Shown here: piece after piece, positions 35,185-43,807 of the stretch
Layout: every line of letters starts with the position of its first letter
Position numbering within the stretch: the stretch's first letter is position 1
Source: Bacillota bacterium
Lineage (GTDB): Bacteria; Bacillota; Clostridia; Christensenellales; CAG-138
DNA: 64,000 nucleotides
Direction: 5' to 3'
NCBI GenBank assembly: GCA_023390655.1
Contig: JAEWCL010000014.1
Span: forward strand, 133,095-197,094
Translations under genes and position numbers: made by a program
The notes under the pieces: generated by a model
What the model saw: the letters and a program-made list of their open reading frames with translations, nothing else
Told to the model about the DNA's origin: nothing
The model's database searches: none

Positions 35185-35204
35185 AGGGCGGCAATTGCCG
35201 CCCT
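35185..35204. terminator. Hairpin between convergent genes
   Basis: A perfect 8-bp GC-rich stem (35185-35192 with 35197-35204, AATT loop) lies between the YciI gene and the convergent hydrolase. U-tracts are short, so termination is plausible but not certain. Confidence 0.65.
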
Positions 35205-35209
35205 AACGT

Positions 35210-36202
35210 TTACCCCAGTTGCTCGAGGAGCCTTCTATGTAATTTCCACACATGATCGGCGTAATTGCTCACCAGTACAATGCAAAGGGACGCGGCAGGA
35301 TCATAGGAGGAGAAAAAACTCACGCCCGGGTCGGACCCTTGGATGTAGGGGATGCGGGTATCCTTGTGCAGCCAGGCCCCATATCCATACTGGCTTGTAT
35401 GCGCCGCAACCTGCGGCGTTATCATGCGCATTGCGGTATCCGGCCGCAGCAGCGTTCCGTCAAAGAGTGCGTTCCAGAAGCGGCTTATATCCGCCACGGT
35501 TGTAAATGCGCCTCCGGCGCCCGTGCCCTTTGCATCCACACTGTAGATGTTGGTATAGAATTCGCCTGTTGCTTCGTCAAAGAGGTAGGCATTGGCGCAG
35601 TTCTTCGGAAGCCGGTCCAATTCGTAATACCCGGTATCGCACATGCCTGCCGGACGGAACACAGCCTCGGACAGGAACGCGTCAAACGGCATGCGGGTGA
35701 TCGCTTCAATAATTAGCCCCAGCATGACGTAGCCTGCGTTGTTGTATTGGAAGCGTTCTCCGGGGACATACGACATCGGCTTGTCCCAGAAGAGCGGCAG
35801 CAGGTCCTTGGAGGAACGAATGCTGTAATTCGGGATATCCTTCCAAAGCTCGCTGTAGTCCTGCATGACCGATTCGTCAAAATAATCCGGTATCCCGGAG
35901 GTGTGGGTCAAGAGCTGCCGTATTGTGATTGCAGGGTCAATGCAATGAAGCGGAAAGGGCAAGAGCTGCCCAAGCGTATCCGTTCCTTGCAGCCTGCCTT
36001 GTTCGAGAAGCTGGAGGATGGCTGTTGCAACAAACACTTTCCCGGCGGATGCGGTGGGGAACTTCGTATTCAGCGTGTTGGGGCGCCCGTTTGCAAGGTC
36101 GGCATCACCCGAAGCATATGAAAAAAGTGCTTCTCCGCGCTGTGTAATCAGGATACAGCCGCGAAACGCAGGGTCGATGGACAGACGGTCATATCGAGTC
36201 AT
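35210..36202 (-). CDS. Serine hydrolase of the beta-lactamase/class C PBP fold
   Basis: A 330-residue beta-lactamase-family serine hydrolase (AmpC/EstB/penicillin-binding fold). The nucleophile motif SxxK is SAGK in TASAGKVFVATAIL, the YxN motif is YNN in FQYNNAGYVML, and a HTSGIPDYF segment is typical. It has no signal peptide and is probably cytoplasmic, so a role in cell-wall synthesis is unlikely; an esterase or amidase role is more likely. Start ATG 36202 overlaps the end of the ModE-like gene upstream by 14 bp. Confidence 0.87.
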   Translation of the reverse strand: MTRYDRLSIDPAFRGCILITQRGEALFSYASGDADLANGRPNTLNTKFPTASAGKVFVATAILQLLEQGRLQGTDTLGQLLPFPLHCIDPAITIRQLLTHTSGIPDYFDESVMQDYSELWKDIPNYSIRSSKDLLPLFWDKPMSYVPGERFQYNNAGYVMLGLIIEAITRMPFDAFLSEAVFRPAGMCDTGYYELDRLPKNCANAYLFDEATGEFYTNIYSVDAKGTGAGGAFTTVADISRFWNALFDGTLLRPDTAMRMITPQVAAHTSQYGYGAWLHKDTRIPYIQGSDPGVSFFSSYDPAASLCIVLVSNYADHVWKLHRRLLEQLG

Positions 36203-36566
36203 GTCCGTTGCCTGCCTCCCGCGCGCCAAACCGCTCGTCAAAGAGCTTTTGGGCCGCCGCTTTCACATCCAGAACGTATTGCCTGTATGTCTCAAGCAGC
36301 GCGCTGCCTTCCTCGGTGAGCACAGCGCCGCCGCCGTGCTGGCCGCCGGTGGTGCTCAGAAGCAGCTTGAAGCCAAGCGCGTCCTCGCTCTCCTTTACAA
36401 TTTTCCACGCCTTGGAATACGCCATATTCATGGATATGGCGGCGGAGCGCAGCGAGCGCATGTCCCGGACACGGGAAAGTAGCTCCGCAATGCCGGGGCC
36501 GAAGCATTTTTCATCCGTGTACAGCCGTACGGAAAGTACGGGATGCATCTGTTTTTGCTTGCTCAT
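36189..36566 (-). CDS. ModE-like winged-helix regulator (DNA-binding domain only)
   Basis: A 125-residue protein resembling the N-terminal LysR-type winged-helix domain of ModE: LLSRVRDMRSLRSAAISMNMAYSKAWKIV and GGQHGGGAVLTEEG are family signatures. The TOBE/Mop molybdate-binding domains are absent, so it cannot sense molybdate in the usual way. Start ATG 36566 has only a weak ribosome binding site. It is divergent from yqeC, and its place in a molybdenum enzyme locus suggests control of these genes. Confidence 0.85.
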   Translation of the reverse strand: MSKQKQMHPVLSVRLYTDEKCFGPGIAELLSRVRDMRSLRSAAISMNMAYSKAWKIVKESEDALGFKLLLSTTGGQHGGGAVLTEEGSALLETYRQYVLDVKAAAQKLFDERFGAREAGNGHDSI

Positions 36567-36596
36567 ATTGTAGATTTTAATACGAATCCGGTCCGA

Positions 36597-36626
36597 TTGA
36601 CAAGCAGGATTTGCGGGTGCTATCCT
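36597..36626 (+). promoter_or_regulatory. Promoter of yqeC-yqeB-selD
   Basis: TTGACA (36597-36602), an 18-bp spacer and TATCCT (36621-36626), 16 bp before the yqeC start, in the region shared with the divergent ModE-like gene. Confidence 0.6.
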
Positions 36627-36642
36627 GAAGTGAGAACAACGC

Positions 36643-37329
36643 ATGGAGGAACAGGTGGGATTTTCGGAAGTTCTTCATATCACGCGCGGGGTCACGGCAA
36701 TCATCGGCGGCGGGGGAAAAACCACGCTGATGCTGCGCCTTGCCGCGGAGCTCTTGGGAAAGGGCAGCGTCATCATCTGCGCCACGGCGAAAATGTTTCC
36801 GCCACAGGGAATACAAACGCTGCTTGCTCCAACGGAACAGGAAATCGCTTACGCGCTGCAGGCGCAAAGCCTGATCTGCGTGGGAAACAAAACTCCGGAA
36901 GAAAAGCTGACGCTGCCGCTCTCAGACATTCCCATGCTGGTGCGCCAGGCCGATTATGTGCTGTGCGAGGCGGACGGCTCCAAGGGCAGGCCATTAAAGG
37001 CGCATGCGCAAAACGAGCCCGTGATTCCGCCCGAAGCAAACAAAACCATACTGGTGATGGGGATTGACGGCATCGGAGCACCGGTTGTTACAGCGGCGCA
37101 CCGGCCGGAACTGTACGCAAGGCTCCTCAATGTGGGGCTTTACCATACTGTGACGCCGCTTGATGCGGCAAATGTGGCGCGCATAGAAGCGTTGCATGAC
37201 ATTGTTTATATCAATAAAGTAGAAACGGGCGTGCAATGGGACGCTGCAAGGGACGCGGCAAGATATCTTGGCTGCCCGGTTGCTGCGGGCGCGCTGCATA
37301 CGGAAGGAGCACCATGCTTGTTGTCATAA
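36643..37329 (+). CDS. yqeC: Selenium-dependent hydroxylase accessory protein YqeC
   Basis: A 228-residue protein of the YqeC family, described as an accessory factor of selenium-dependent molybdenum hydroxylases. It carries a P-loop IIGGGGKTTLM (residues 20-30), an acidic CEADGSKGRPLKAH motif and a PVIPPEANKTILVMGIDGIG core. The exact reaction is unknown. It overlaps yqeB and shares an operon with selD. ATG 36643 has a weak ribosome binding site close to the promoter, so the mRNA leader is very short. Confidence 0.9.
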   Translation: MEEQVGFSEVLHITRGVTAIIGGGGKTTLMLRLAAELLGKGSVIICATAKMFPPQGIQTLLAPTEQEIAYALQAQSLICVGNKTPEEKLTLPLSDIPMLVRQADYVLCEADGSKGRPLKAHAQNEPVIPPEANKTILVMGIDGIGAPVVTAAHRPELYARLLNVGLYHTVTPLDAANVARIEALHDIVYINKVETGVQWDAARDAARYLGCPVAAGALHTEGAPCLLS

Positions 37330-38117
37330 GGGGCGCGGGCGATATTGCCACCGGAATCGCGCTCCGGCTGTTTCACGCAAGGATGGACGTTGTGATGACG
37401 GACATTGCCCATCCCACCGCCATACGCAGATCGGTGAGTCTTTCCCGTGCCGTAACGGAGGGACGGGCTGTTGTGGAGGATGTAACCGCGGAGCTTGCAA
37501 AGGATTGCCGCGCGGCGCGGTTCATCATGCATTGCAGACGCATCGCGGTGCTTGTTGACCCCGATGCCGCCTGCATCCGGGAACTGCAGCCGGACGCTGT
37601 AGTGGATGCGATTTTGGCAAAGCGCAATCTTGGCACTTCCCGCGCGGATGCGCCGGTCGTGATCGGCGTGGGGCCGGGCTTTACGGCGGGGGAGGACTGC
37701 CACGCGGTTATAGAGACACAGCGCGGGCATACGCTCGGGCGCGTATTGCTCACGGGTTCCGCATTGCCGGATACCGGCGCGCCCGGGAATATCGGCGGAT
37801 ATACGGTGGAGCGCATCCTGCGCGCGCCAAGGGACGGCGTATTCAAACAGGAGAAAGAGATCGGCGCGCTGGTGGCGGCGGGCGATACCGTAGGGTATGT
37901 CGGGGATATGCCGGTTACGGCACAGATTGCGGGCGTACTGCGCGGCATATTACCGGACGGCACGCCGGTGTATGCGGGCATGAAAAGCGGGGATGTGGAC
38001 CCGCGGGGAAAGGCGGAGCATTGCGACACGGCCTCGGATAAGGCGCTTGCAATTGGCGGCGGCGTGCTCGAAGCGATTCTCCGCCTGACGCCGCTCAAAG
38101 CAATCGGATTACGGTAA
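37314..38117 (+). CDS. yqeB: Selenium-dependent molybdenum hydroxylase system protein YqeB
   Basis: A 267-residue YqeB-family protein with an N-terminal Rossmann-like loop (VVIRGAGDIATGIALRL) related to XdhC-type Mo cofactor sulfurylation factors and a C-terminal domain with ILRAPRDGVF, TAQIAGVLRGILPDG and GMKSGDVDPRG. It is a marker of genomes that place selenium in a molybdenum hydroxylase. Start ATG 37314 (AAGGAG upstream) lies inside the end of yqeC (16-bp overlap). It probably hands selenium to the Mo cofactor; this is an inference from co-occurrence. Confidence 0.9.
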   Translation: MLVVIRGAGDIATGIALRLFHARMDVVMTDIAHPTAIRRSVSLSRAVTEGRAVVEDVTAELAKDCRAARFIMHCRRIAVLVDPDAACIRELQPDAVVDAILAKRNLGTSRADAPVVIGVGPGFTAGEDCHAVIETQRGHTLGRVLLTGSALPDTGAPGNIGGYTVERILRAPRDGVFKQEKEIGALVAAGDTVGYVGDMPVTAQIAGVLRGILPDGTPVYAGMKSGDVDPRGKAEHCDTASDKALAIGGGVLEAILRLTPLKAIGLR

Positions 38118-38126
38118 GGAGAAACG

Positions 38127-39161
38127 ATGGAACAGGATATCAAACTCACAAAGCTTGCAAAATGCGCGGGCTGCGGCGCGAAGGTGGGCGCGGGCGTGCT
38201 TTCCCAATTGCTTGAGGGTATAGCGGTTCATCATGACCCGAACCTGCTTGTCGGCTTTGACAAAAGCGACGACGCCTCCGTTTATAAGGTGAGCGATACG
38301 CTCGCCATCGTGCAGACCGTGGACTTTTTTCCGCCCATTGAGGACGATCCGTACCTCTTCGGCCAGATCGCCGCGACAAACGCGCTTTCCGATATTTACG
38401 CCATGGGCGCGGAGCCGAAGCTCGCGCTCAACATCCTCTGTATCCCGGAGGACATGCCAAAGGACGCCGTACACCGGCTGCTGCGCGGGGGGTATGAAAA
38501 GGCGTATGAGGCGGGGGCAATCATCACCGGGGGGCACAGCATATTGGATGATGAACCGAAGTACGGCCTTGCCGTGACCGGCTTTATCCACCCGGACAAG
38601 GTGCTCAAAAACAGCGGCGCAAAGCCGGGCGACGTGCTGCTCTTTACAAAGCCGCTTGGCATCGGCATCCTCACCACCGCCGCAAAGGCGGAGCTTGCGA
38701 GCGAAGCGGGCAAAGCCCTTGCGCGGACGCTGATGACAACGCTCAACAAAGCCGCGCGGGACGCGATGGTCAAATACCGAGTCCATGCCTGCACGGATGT
38801 GACGGGCTTTGGCATGCTGGGGCATCTCTATGAGATGGCGCAGGGGTCGGACGTGAGCGTGGAACTTGATACAAAGGGTATCAGCATCATTCCTGAAGCG
38901 TTGGAATTTGCGAAGTATGGCATCCTGCCCGAAGGCATGTACCGCAACCGCACCTTTGCGCAATGCGCTGTGGAGGAAGGGGATGTTCCTTTGCATGTGC
39001 AGGACGCGCTCTATGATCCGCAGACGGCGGGCGGCCTTTTGATGGCGGTGCATCCTGACGATGCGGACGCCTTGTTTGAAGAATTGAGGGTGACTGTGCC
39101 CGCTGCGCAGCGTGTGGGCGTGGTAACCGCTTCGAGGGAAAAAAGAATTTATCTAAAATAA
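38127..39161 (+). CDS. selD: Selenophosphate synthase
   Basis: A 344-residue AIR synthase-fold enzyme that makes selenophosphate from selenide and ATP. The N-terminal active-site loop is KCAGCGAKVGAG: Cys16 and Lys19 match the catalytic Cys and Lys of E. coli SelD, with Ala18 where E. coli has a second, non-essential Cys. No in-frame TGA is used, so it is a cysteine, not selenocysteine, form. Metal-binding DKSDDASVY-type, GHSILDDEP and ACTDVTGFGMLGHL motifs are present. It is the third gene of yqeC-yqeB-selD, which points to the molybdenum hydroxylase as the selenium sink. Confidence 0.95.
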   Translation: MEQDIKLTKLAKCAGCGAKVGAGVLSQLLEGIAVHHDPNLLVGFDKSDDASVYKVSDTLAIVQTVDFFPPIEDDPYLFGQIAATNALSDIYAMGAEPKLALNILCIPEDMPKDAVHRLLRGGYEKAYEAGAIITGGHSILDDEPKYGLAVTGFIHPDKVLKNSGAKPGDVLLFTKPLGIGILTTAAKAELASEAGKALARTLMTTLNKAARDAMVKYRVHACTDVTGFGMLGHLYEMAQGSDVSVELDTKGISIIPEALEFAKYGILPEGMYRNRTFAQCAVEEGDVPLHVQDALYDPQTAGGLLMAVHPDDADALFEELRVTVPAAQRVGVVTASREKRIYLK

Positions 39162-39180
39162 TAATAAAATAAACATTGAA

Positions 39181-39228
39181 TTTATTGCATGGCTTGTTTC
39201 GGAAATGATAAATAAATCATGCAATAAA
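39181..39228. repeat. AT-rich inverted repeat
   Basis: A perfect 11-bp inverted repeat (39181-39191 with 39218-39228) starts an AT-rich stretch after selD. Confidence 0.6.
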
Positions 39229-39272
39229 TAATTGGATAAGAATTTAATTGAATTAAAATCGAAATTATTTTT

Positions 39273-39303
39273 TAACAAACGCCCTGTTCCGGCGCGTTTG
39301 TTA
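39273..39303 (+). terminator. Likely terminator of yqeC-yqeB-selD
   Basis: A perfect 10-bp stem (39273-39282 with 39294-39303, 11-nt loop) lies in the AT-rich region after selD. Flanking T-rich and A-rich stretches allow function on either strand. Confidence 0.6.
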
Positions 39304-39375
39304 AATAGGCTTTTAATGCTTTTCGATAAGCTGAATAATTACAATTAAAATCATAAATCCCAGCGTGATTTTCAA

Positions 39376-39830
39376 TTAGAAAAGGATATAGGGACAGAAC
39401 GAATTGTAAATGAATTTATGATTTTCTCTAATTCTTGCTTTGACATGATACATCCATAGGAATCCGACATCCTGTAGTAGATTACGATCGTAATCATTGC
39501 TTTCGGATACAAGTGCTTCCGCCGGCGAAGGAAAATGTTCACTGGATGCGCCGGTCGTTAACTCGCAGAAATCAAAATTCGCAATGATATTGTTGTCTGC
39601 CTCAAGTGTAGCTGTTAAACCGGATTTGTGGTAACCCGGATACAGCCCTGATGGCAAATAGAGAGGGGCGATCGCCTCCCGTGCAATATCCAATGTTCCC
39701 GTTCGGCGGGGTCCAGTGAATTTTCCACCAGCAGCGTATCCGGTTTGTTTTCGGGAGCATTGCATGATGTAAAAAGCAGCATACATCCGATGATTGCTGC
39801 TGAAAAGAATGGCATATAACATCTTTCCAT
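39376..39830 (-). pseudogene. Frameshifted small lipoprotein gene
   Basis: ATG 39830, preceded by AAGAGG, opens a clear lipoprotein signal peptide (MERCYMPFFSAAIIGCMLLF, lipobox FTSC, Cys23) and about 24 more residues. The frame then turns to nonsense, while another frame of the same strand continues as a coherent polar sequence (TLDIAREAIAPLYLPSGLYP onward) to the stop at 39376. A single indel around 39700-39720 would join them into one protein of about 150 residues. A promoter-like TTTACC-N16-TATAAT (39902-39875) lies upstream. The mature part is not a family I know. Composition is more AT-rich than the neighbours, so transfer is possible. Confidence 0.55.
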
Positions 39831-39874
39831 AAAATGCCTCTTATATGCAATGGATGATCGCTCCTGTAATTCGC

Positions 39875-39902
39875 ATTATATAATGAAGAGTTTACGGGTA
39901 AA
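39875..39902 (-). promoter_or_regulatory. Promoter of the frameshifted lipoprotein gene
   Basis: Minus strand: TTTACC (39902-39897), 16-bp spacer, perfect TATAAT (39880-39875). Confidence 0.5.
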
Positions 39903-40029
39903 AAGAGGGAGGAACGCTTTTTCTGAAATAAATAAAAGAAAATTTCCGCCGGAATTATCATTCATAATTTAATTATTATTATCTATTTATCCCCAAATAC
40001 ATGATTGATGCATGGTCTAATAAATTCAT

Positions 40030-41181
40030 TTATTGTTCAATTAAATTCCGAATTGCTTTTATAGCCGCATCAATCTCCTCCTCCGTCGTCGCCCAGCCGA
40101 AGGAGAACCGCACCGTTCCCTGCGGAAATGTGCCGAGCGCCTTGTGCGCGTTGGGCGCGCAGTGCAGCCCGCAGCGCGTCAAAATGCCGTACTCCTGCTC
40201 AAGCGCAAAAGAAATTTCCGCGTTATCCCGCCCGATAACATCCAGCGATACGACGCCGACGCGTTCCTCCGGCAAAAGCGAACCCACGATGCGCACACCG
40301 GGGAGCGTTTCGACGCCGTGGAGAAACCGCATGGTGCGTGCGCTTTCGTGCGCGCGAAGCGAGGGTATGCCCCGTTCTTCTATAAAGGAAAGCGCCGCCT
40401 CCCAGCCATAGATGCCGGGGAGGTTGGGCGTACCGCTTTCCAAACGGTCAGGCATGATGGGCGGAAGCTCCTCGCTGTCCGAATAGCTGCCCGTGCCGCC
40501 TGTGATCAGCGGCGTCAATTGTTTTGCGAACGCGGGGGAGAGCAGCAGCGCGCCGATGCCGGAGGGACCTAATAGCCCCTTGTGGGCGGGAACGGCAAGG
40601 GCAGAAAGGCCCAGGTTTTTAAAATGGATGGGGAAATGGCCCGCGGCCTGCGCGCCGTCAAGCAGCACGGGAACGCCGTGCTGTTTTGCAATACGGCAGA
40701 CTTCCACGATGGGCTGGAGCGTGCCGCATACGTTGGACGCGTGCGTCAGGGCGACAAGGCGTGTGTTGGGGCGGAACAACGCCCGGTACACGTCAATATC
40801 CATATGGCCGGAAGCATCGCAGGGGATGCGGTCAAAGCATGCGCCGGTTTTCTCCAGCTGCACCAACGGGCGCATGACGGCGTTGTGCTCCAAAGCGCTT
40901 ACAATGCAATGGTCGCCCGGATGCAGGAAGCCCTTGAGCGCCATGTTCAATGCGGCGGTAGCGCCGGAGGCCAGCACACAGTGCGTGGGGTCGCCGTGGC
41001 CCAGGAGCCTGCACAGCCGCTCGCGCAGCGTAAGCGCCATAAGCCCGGTGTCCGCCGCCTCCGCATAAACGGAGCGGTTGATGCTCGCGCCTACCTCGTC
41101 CAGATAATAGCGCATCCGCGCGCTCACGCCTTCCGGCTTGGGGAAGGAGGTCGCTGCGTTATCAAGATAAATCCGGCGCAT
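40030..41181 (-). CDS. Cysteine desulfurase-like PLP enzyme
   Basis: A 383-residue fold-type I PLP enzyme of the SufS-like cysteine desulfurase group. The PLP lysine is Lys201 in VPAHKGLLGPSGIG; the cofactor Asp lies in LLDGAQAAGH, and the candidate catalytic Cys is Cys341 in RCGLHCAP. This desulfurase subfamily often travels with selD and the YqeB/YqeC set and may release selenium or sulfur for the Mo cofactor. Here it is about 870 bp from selD on the opposite strand, following gltS and a membrane protein gene, so a direct link is likely but not proven. Confidence 0.9.
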   Translation of the reverse strand: MRRIYLDNAATSFPKPEGVSARMRYYLDEVGASINRSVYAEAADTGLMALTLRERLCRLLGHGDPTHCVLASGATAALNMALKGFLHPGDHCIVSALEHNAVMRPLVQLEKTGACFDRIPCDASGHMDIDVYRALFRPNTRLVALTHASNVCGTLQPIVEVCRIAKQHGVPVLLDGAQAAGHFPIHFKNLGLSALAVPAHKGLLGPSGIGALLLSPAFAKQLTPLITGGTGSYSDSEELPPIMPDRLESGTPNLPGIYGWEAALSFIEERGIPSLRAHESARTMRFLHGVETLPGVRIVGSLLPEERVGVVSLDVIGRDNAEISFALEQEYGILTRCGLHCAPNAHKALGTFPQGTVRFSFGWATTEEEIDAAIKAIRNLIEQ

Positions 41182-41222
41182 AACTTATTCCTCTCTGGCA
41201 GATGCGCATCGTGCGGGTCCGC

Positions 41223-42005
41223 TTAGTTTGTCTGTTCCTCATCGATATATTGTATTTGGAAGAGCCTATCACCCTTTTTCCATCCGGTATAGAATTTTTC
41301 CGCCTTATATTTTTTATGAAAGATACGTCCAATCAGCAGGATGAGAAAATACAGGAGCAGACGAACGGCAAATTCCTTCCAACTTTCTTCTATCAGCTCC
41401 ACGATAAGAAAATGCCCCTGCAAATGGATTGCTTCAATATAAAATCCATTTGCAATGCGGCCGCCCCAAACGGTATCCGCAGGCGCATAACCTGCCGTAA
41501 CAAGATATGTGCCGAAGAAACCATCGTTCGCGAAGCTGCGGTAGAAGCGTTCCGGGTCGCCGTCCTGGGGAATCGGCTGCGCATTAAGAAAAGGCTCCGC
41601 AGGTTTCATATTGCCGAAGATATTTTTTTCCAAGCGGAAGATACGCGCCTCATCACTGCCGTTAACCCGGTAAGAACAGAGGAACAGGTGTTGGAGGTGC
41701 AGGCTGCGGCTTTCCAAAATGCGAAAGCTTCCTTCCTCATAATCAATACCCGCATTGAGCGCCTCCTGCTCAAGGATTTTGTTGAGGTTGCCGCCGTACC
41801 TGGGGTCCCGGGCATTGATATAATACTGCGGCGCGGGCAGGATGAACTCCACAAGCAATACCGCCAGGAAGAAAAGGCACAGCCATAAGCCCGTCACGTC
41901 GCATCCAAGCAGCCGTATGCTCCGGATGCGGAAGCGTACAGCGAGAGGGATTATCACAAGAGGAATCAAGAAAACCGCCAGATAGAGCCATCTCCGCTCA
42001 GGCAC
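41223..42005 (-). CDS. Membrane protein of unknown function
   Basis: A 260-residue protein that I do not recognise. Two N-terminal hydrophobic helices (about residues 7-23 and 38-56) precede a soluble, probably extracytoplasmic domain of about 150 residues rich in aromatic and charged residues; a further helix lies near residues 215-235 (LLLYFLILLIGRIF), with a basic cytoplasmic tail. The start is GTG 42005 with GGGGAGGG 6 nt upstream. It lies between gltS and the desulfurase gene with short gaps, so all three may be one operon. Confidence 0.75.
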   Translation of the reverse strand: MPERRWLYLAVFLIPLVIIPLAVRFRIRSIRLLGCDVTGLWLCLFFLAVLLVEFILPAPQYYINARDPRYGGNLNKILEQEALNAGIDYEEGSFRILESRSLHLQHLFLCSYRVNGSDEARIFRLEKNIFGNMKPAEPFLNAQPIPQDGDPERFYRSFANDGFFGTYLVTAGYAPADTVWGGRIANGFYIEAIHLQGHFLIVELIEESWKEFAVRLLLYFLILLIGRIFHKKYKAEKFYTGWKKGDRLFQIQYIDEEQTN

Positions 42006-42035
42006 GCCATTCCCTCCCCTAAAAAGAGTGCGAAT

Positions 42036-43472
42036 CTATTTTGCCCCGCTTCGGCCTTTACCACGCCCGAAGATGTTCTTGCGGAAGAGCAGGAGGTTGA
42101 TAAGCACCGAGAGGACAAAGAGCGCGCCCACCGTAAACCAGGACCAGGCGTTGCTCATAGGCGCAATGCCCATGAGCATGAGCATCGGGAAACCGAATAC
42201 GATCGCCCAGGTCTGCTGGTAAATGAGGTTGCTTGAAGCGGGCGTTTCAAACAGCGGGTCGATTTCGCGCAGCAGGATTACGCCGGTGCTCGCGGTACCC
42301 GTGAGCATGCCGTAAAGTGCAAGGAAGGATTCATCCGTATATGTGGGAAAGAGCCTTTTGCAGACATAATTGCACTGCCAGTAGGTAATCAGTCCGCCTA
42401 CGGCGCAGATGAGGATCAGCGGGACGATGAATTCCTTATGGGAGAATGCCGAAAGATCGATGGCGGAGATGGAAGCAACCACCATTAGGTCGAACATCAC
42501 ACCCGCGATGCGGTTGAGCATGAAGTTGTTGAGGTATTGCCTGTGAACGATATTCACCTTTTTGAGCCCACGCAGGATGCTTTTGAACGCGATGGCGAGG
42601 AACGAGCCGATCAGGAAGTTAAAACCCCAGATGAGCGGTTTTACGGTGCCCGCAAAGAATCCGCCTAAGGAGTCAAGCCCGATGGAAGCGCCGCGCATCA
42701 GCAGGTAGGCGGCGATATAGGTAAGAAATACAAAACCAAACTGCACCGTAAGCTTGTCGAGCGACTCGGTCAGCGGGATTTCCCCCTTCTTTGTGACCAT
42801 CTCCGCGGAGAGATCCTCCACCTCGTCGGCGTTTAGGATCTGCTGCTTGATGCGGCCCTTGCGCTTCATATTATTTAAGTAAATGACACCGCCGATGCCT
42901 GAGGAAATGAAGCCCATGGCGGCGACCGTCAGGCCGAAGCTTGCGCCGCCTGAAAACGCGGGGTAGTCTGTGGCGGTGGCATAAATGTTGCCCCAGTTAT
43001 AGGCCTGGCCCGGGCCCTGCCCATAGCCCATGGGCAGCAGCAGGCCGGATGCCGGCCAGTTGCCGATGAGGTAGGAAAGGCCGAGCGTAATGGCAAGCCC
43101 TATGAGCCCCTGGAGCAGATAAGAGGAAACAACCGTCAGGCCTGTGTTGAAAATATCGGTTTTGGAGCCCTTGTCCGACTGCTTCTCGGAGGCCTTGAGC
43201 GCAAGTGCAATAAATCCCAGACCCAGCCCGTGATAGGTCAGCGTTTCCATCGTGACCTTGTGGAACATGGGCGTACCGGTGATGCTCTCATAAATGGAGC
43301 TTGCGATTAAAATCAGAAATCCGCCGATGACGGAGCTCGGGATGAGAGATTGCCGCAGGGGCTTGATGGTGCGGCGCAGCATGTTTGCAACCATCATGCC
43401 TGCCATCAAAATGGCGAGTTCAACCATCAGCTCCCATATGCTGCTGTCCCAGAAGTTCATGCCGCTTGTCAT
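42036..43472 (-). CDS. Sodium:glutamate symporter-family protein (GltS-like)
   Basis: A 478-residue membrane protein with about 11 to 12 helices that resembles the GltS/ESS family. Family-like segments are VIGGFLIL, LGLGFIALALK, a GYGQGPGQAYNWG glycine-rich loop, FGLTVAAMGFISSGIGG, and in the second half GMLTGTASTGVILLREIDP. Such proteins import glutamate with sodium, but this branch is longer than E. coli GltS (about 400) because of a cytoplasmic insert around residues 220-260 (NMKRKGRIKQQILNADEVED region). Start ATG 43472 follows GGGGG. Substrate unproven. Confidence 0.78.
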   Translation of the reverse strand: MTSGMNFWDSSIWELMVELAILMAGMMVANMLRRTIKPLRQSLIPSSVIGGFLILIASSIYESITGTPMFHKVTMETLTYHGLGLGFIALALKASEKQSDKGSKTDIFNTGLTVVSSYLLQGLIGLAITLGLSYLIGNWPASGLLLPMGYGQGPGQAYNWGNIYATATDYPAFSGGASFGLTVAAMGFISSGIGGVIYLNNMKRKGRIKQQILNADEVEDLSAEMVTKKGEIPLTESLDKLTVQFGFVFLTYIAAYLLMRGASIGLDSLGGFFAGTVKPLIWGFNFLIGSFLAIAFKSILRGLKKVNIVHRQYLNNFMLNRIAGVMFDLMVVASISAIDLSAFSHKEFIVPLILICAVGGLITYWQCNYVCKRLFPTYTDESFLALYGMLTGTASTGVILLREIDPLFETPASSNLIYQQTWAIVFGFPMLMLMGIAPMSNAWSWFTVGALFVLSVLINLLLFRKNIFGRGKGRSGAK

Positions 43473-43627
43473 AAAAGACCCCCTGATTCGATGCAATAGC
43501 CAATATAGAACAGTATAGCATAATATGCGTCCGCTTCCATAGCAATGCGCTGTAAGCGTAGGCAATTTATAACCATTGCAACGCAAAAGGATGTGTTAAA
43601 AAATAAGCCAATGACCGGGATTTTTGA

Positions 43628-43656
43628 TTGTAGTCTTATTACATATATACTATAAT
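43628..43656 (+). promoter_or_regulatory. Promoter of the GGDEF/HD-GYP pair
   Basis: TTGTAG (43628-43633), a 17-bp spacer and a perfect TATAAT (43651-43656). The leader of about 145 nt to the start holds an imperfect hairpin followed by a T-rich run near 43690-43715, but no cyclic-di-GMP riboswitch consensus was seen. Confidence 0.65.
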
Positions 43657-43807
43657 GGTACACGAATCGGGAAATTGATCCTAAAAGAGCCTTTATATGC
43701 ACATGGGCTTCTTTTTTCTTTACCCAAAGGAAAGCCCGGTTTTCTTCGTGGATCTCCACCGTCAACGATCTTGAGCCATCGCGGAAATATAGAGACGAGG
43801 TGGAACG

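Noticed and set aside
38127..39161. SelD as a selenoprotein with in-frame TGA
   Set aside because: The active-site codon is TGC (Cys16) and the frame is open without TGA.
43657..43807. Possible cyclic-di-GMP riboswitch before the GGDEF/HD-GYP operon
   Set aside because: The conserved GEMM core sequence is not present; only an imperfect hairpin near a T-rich run is visible.
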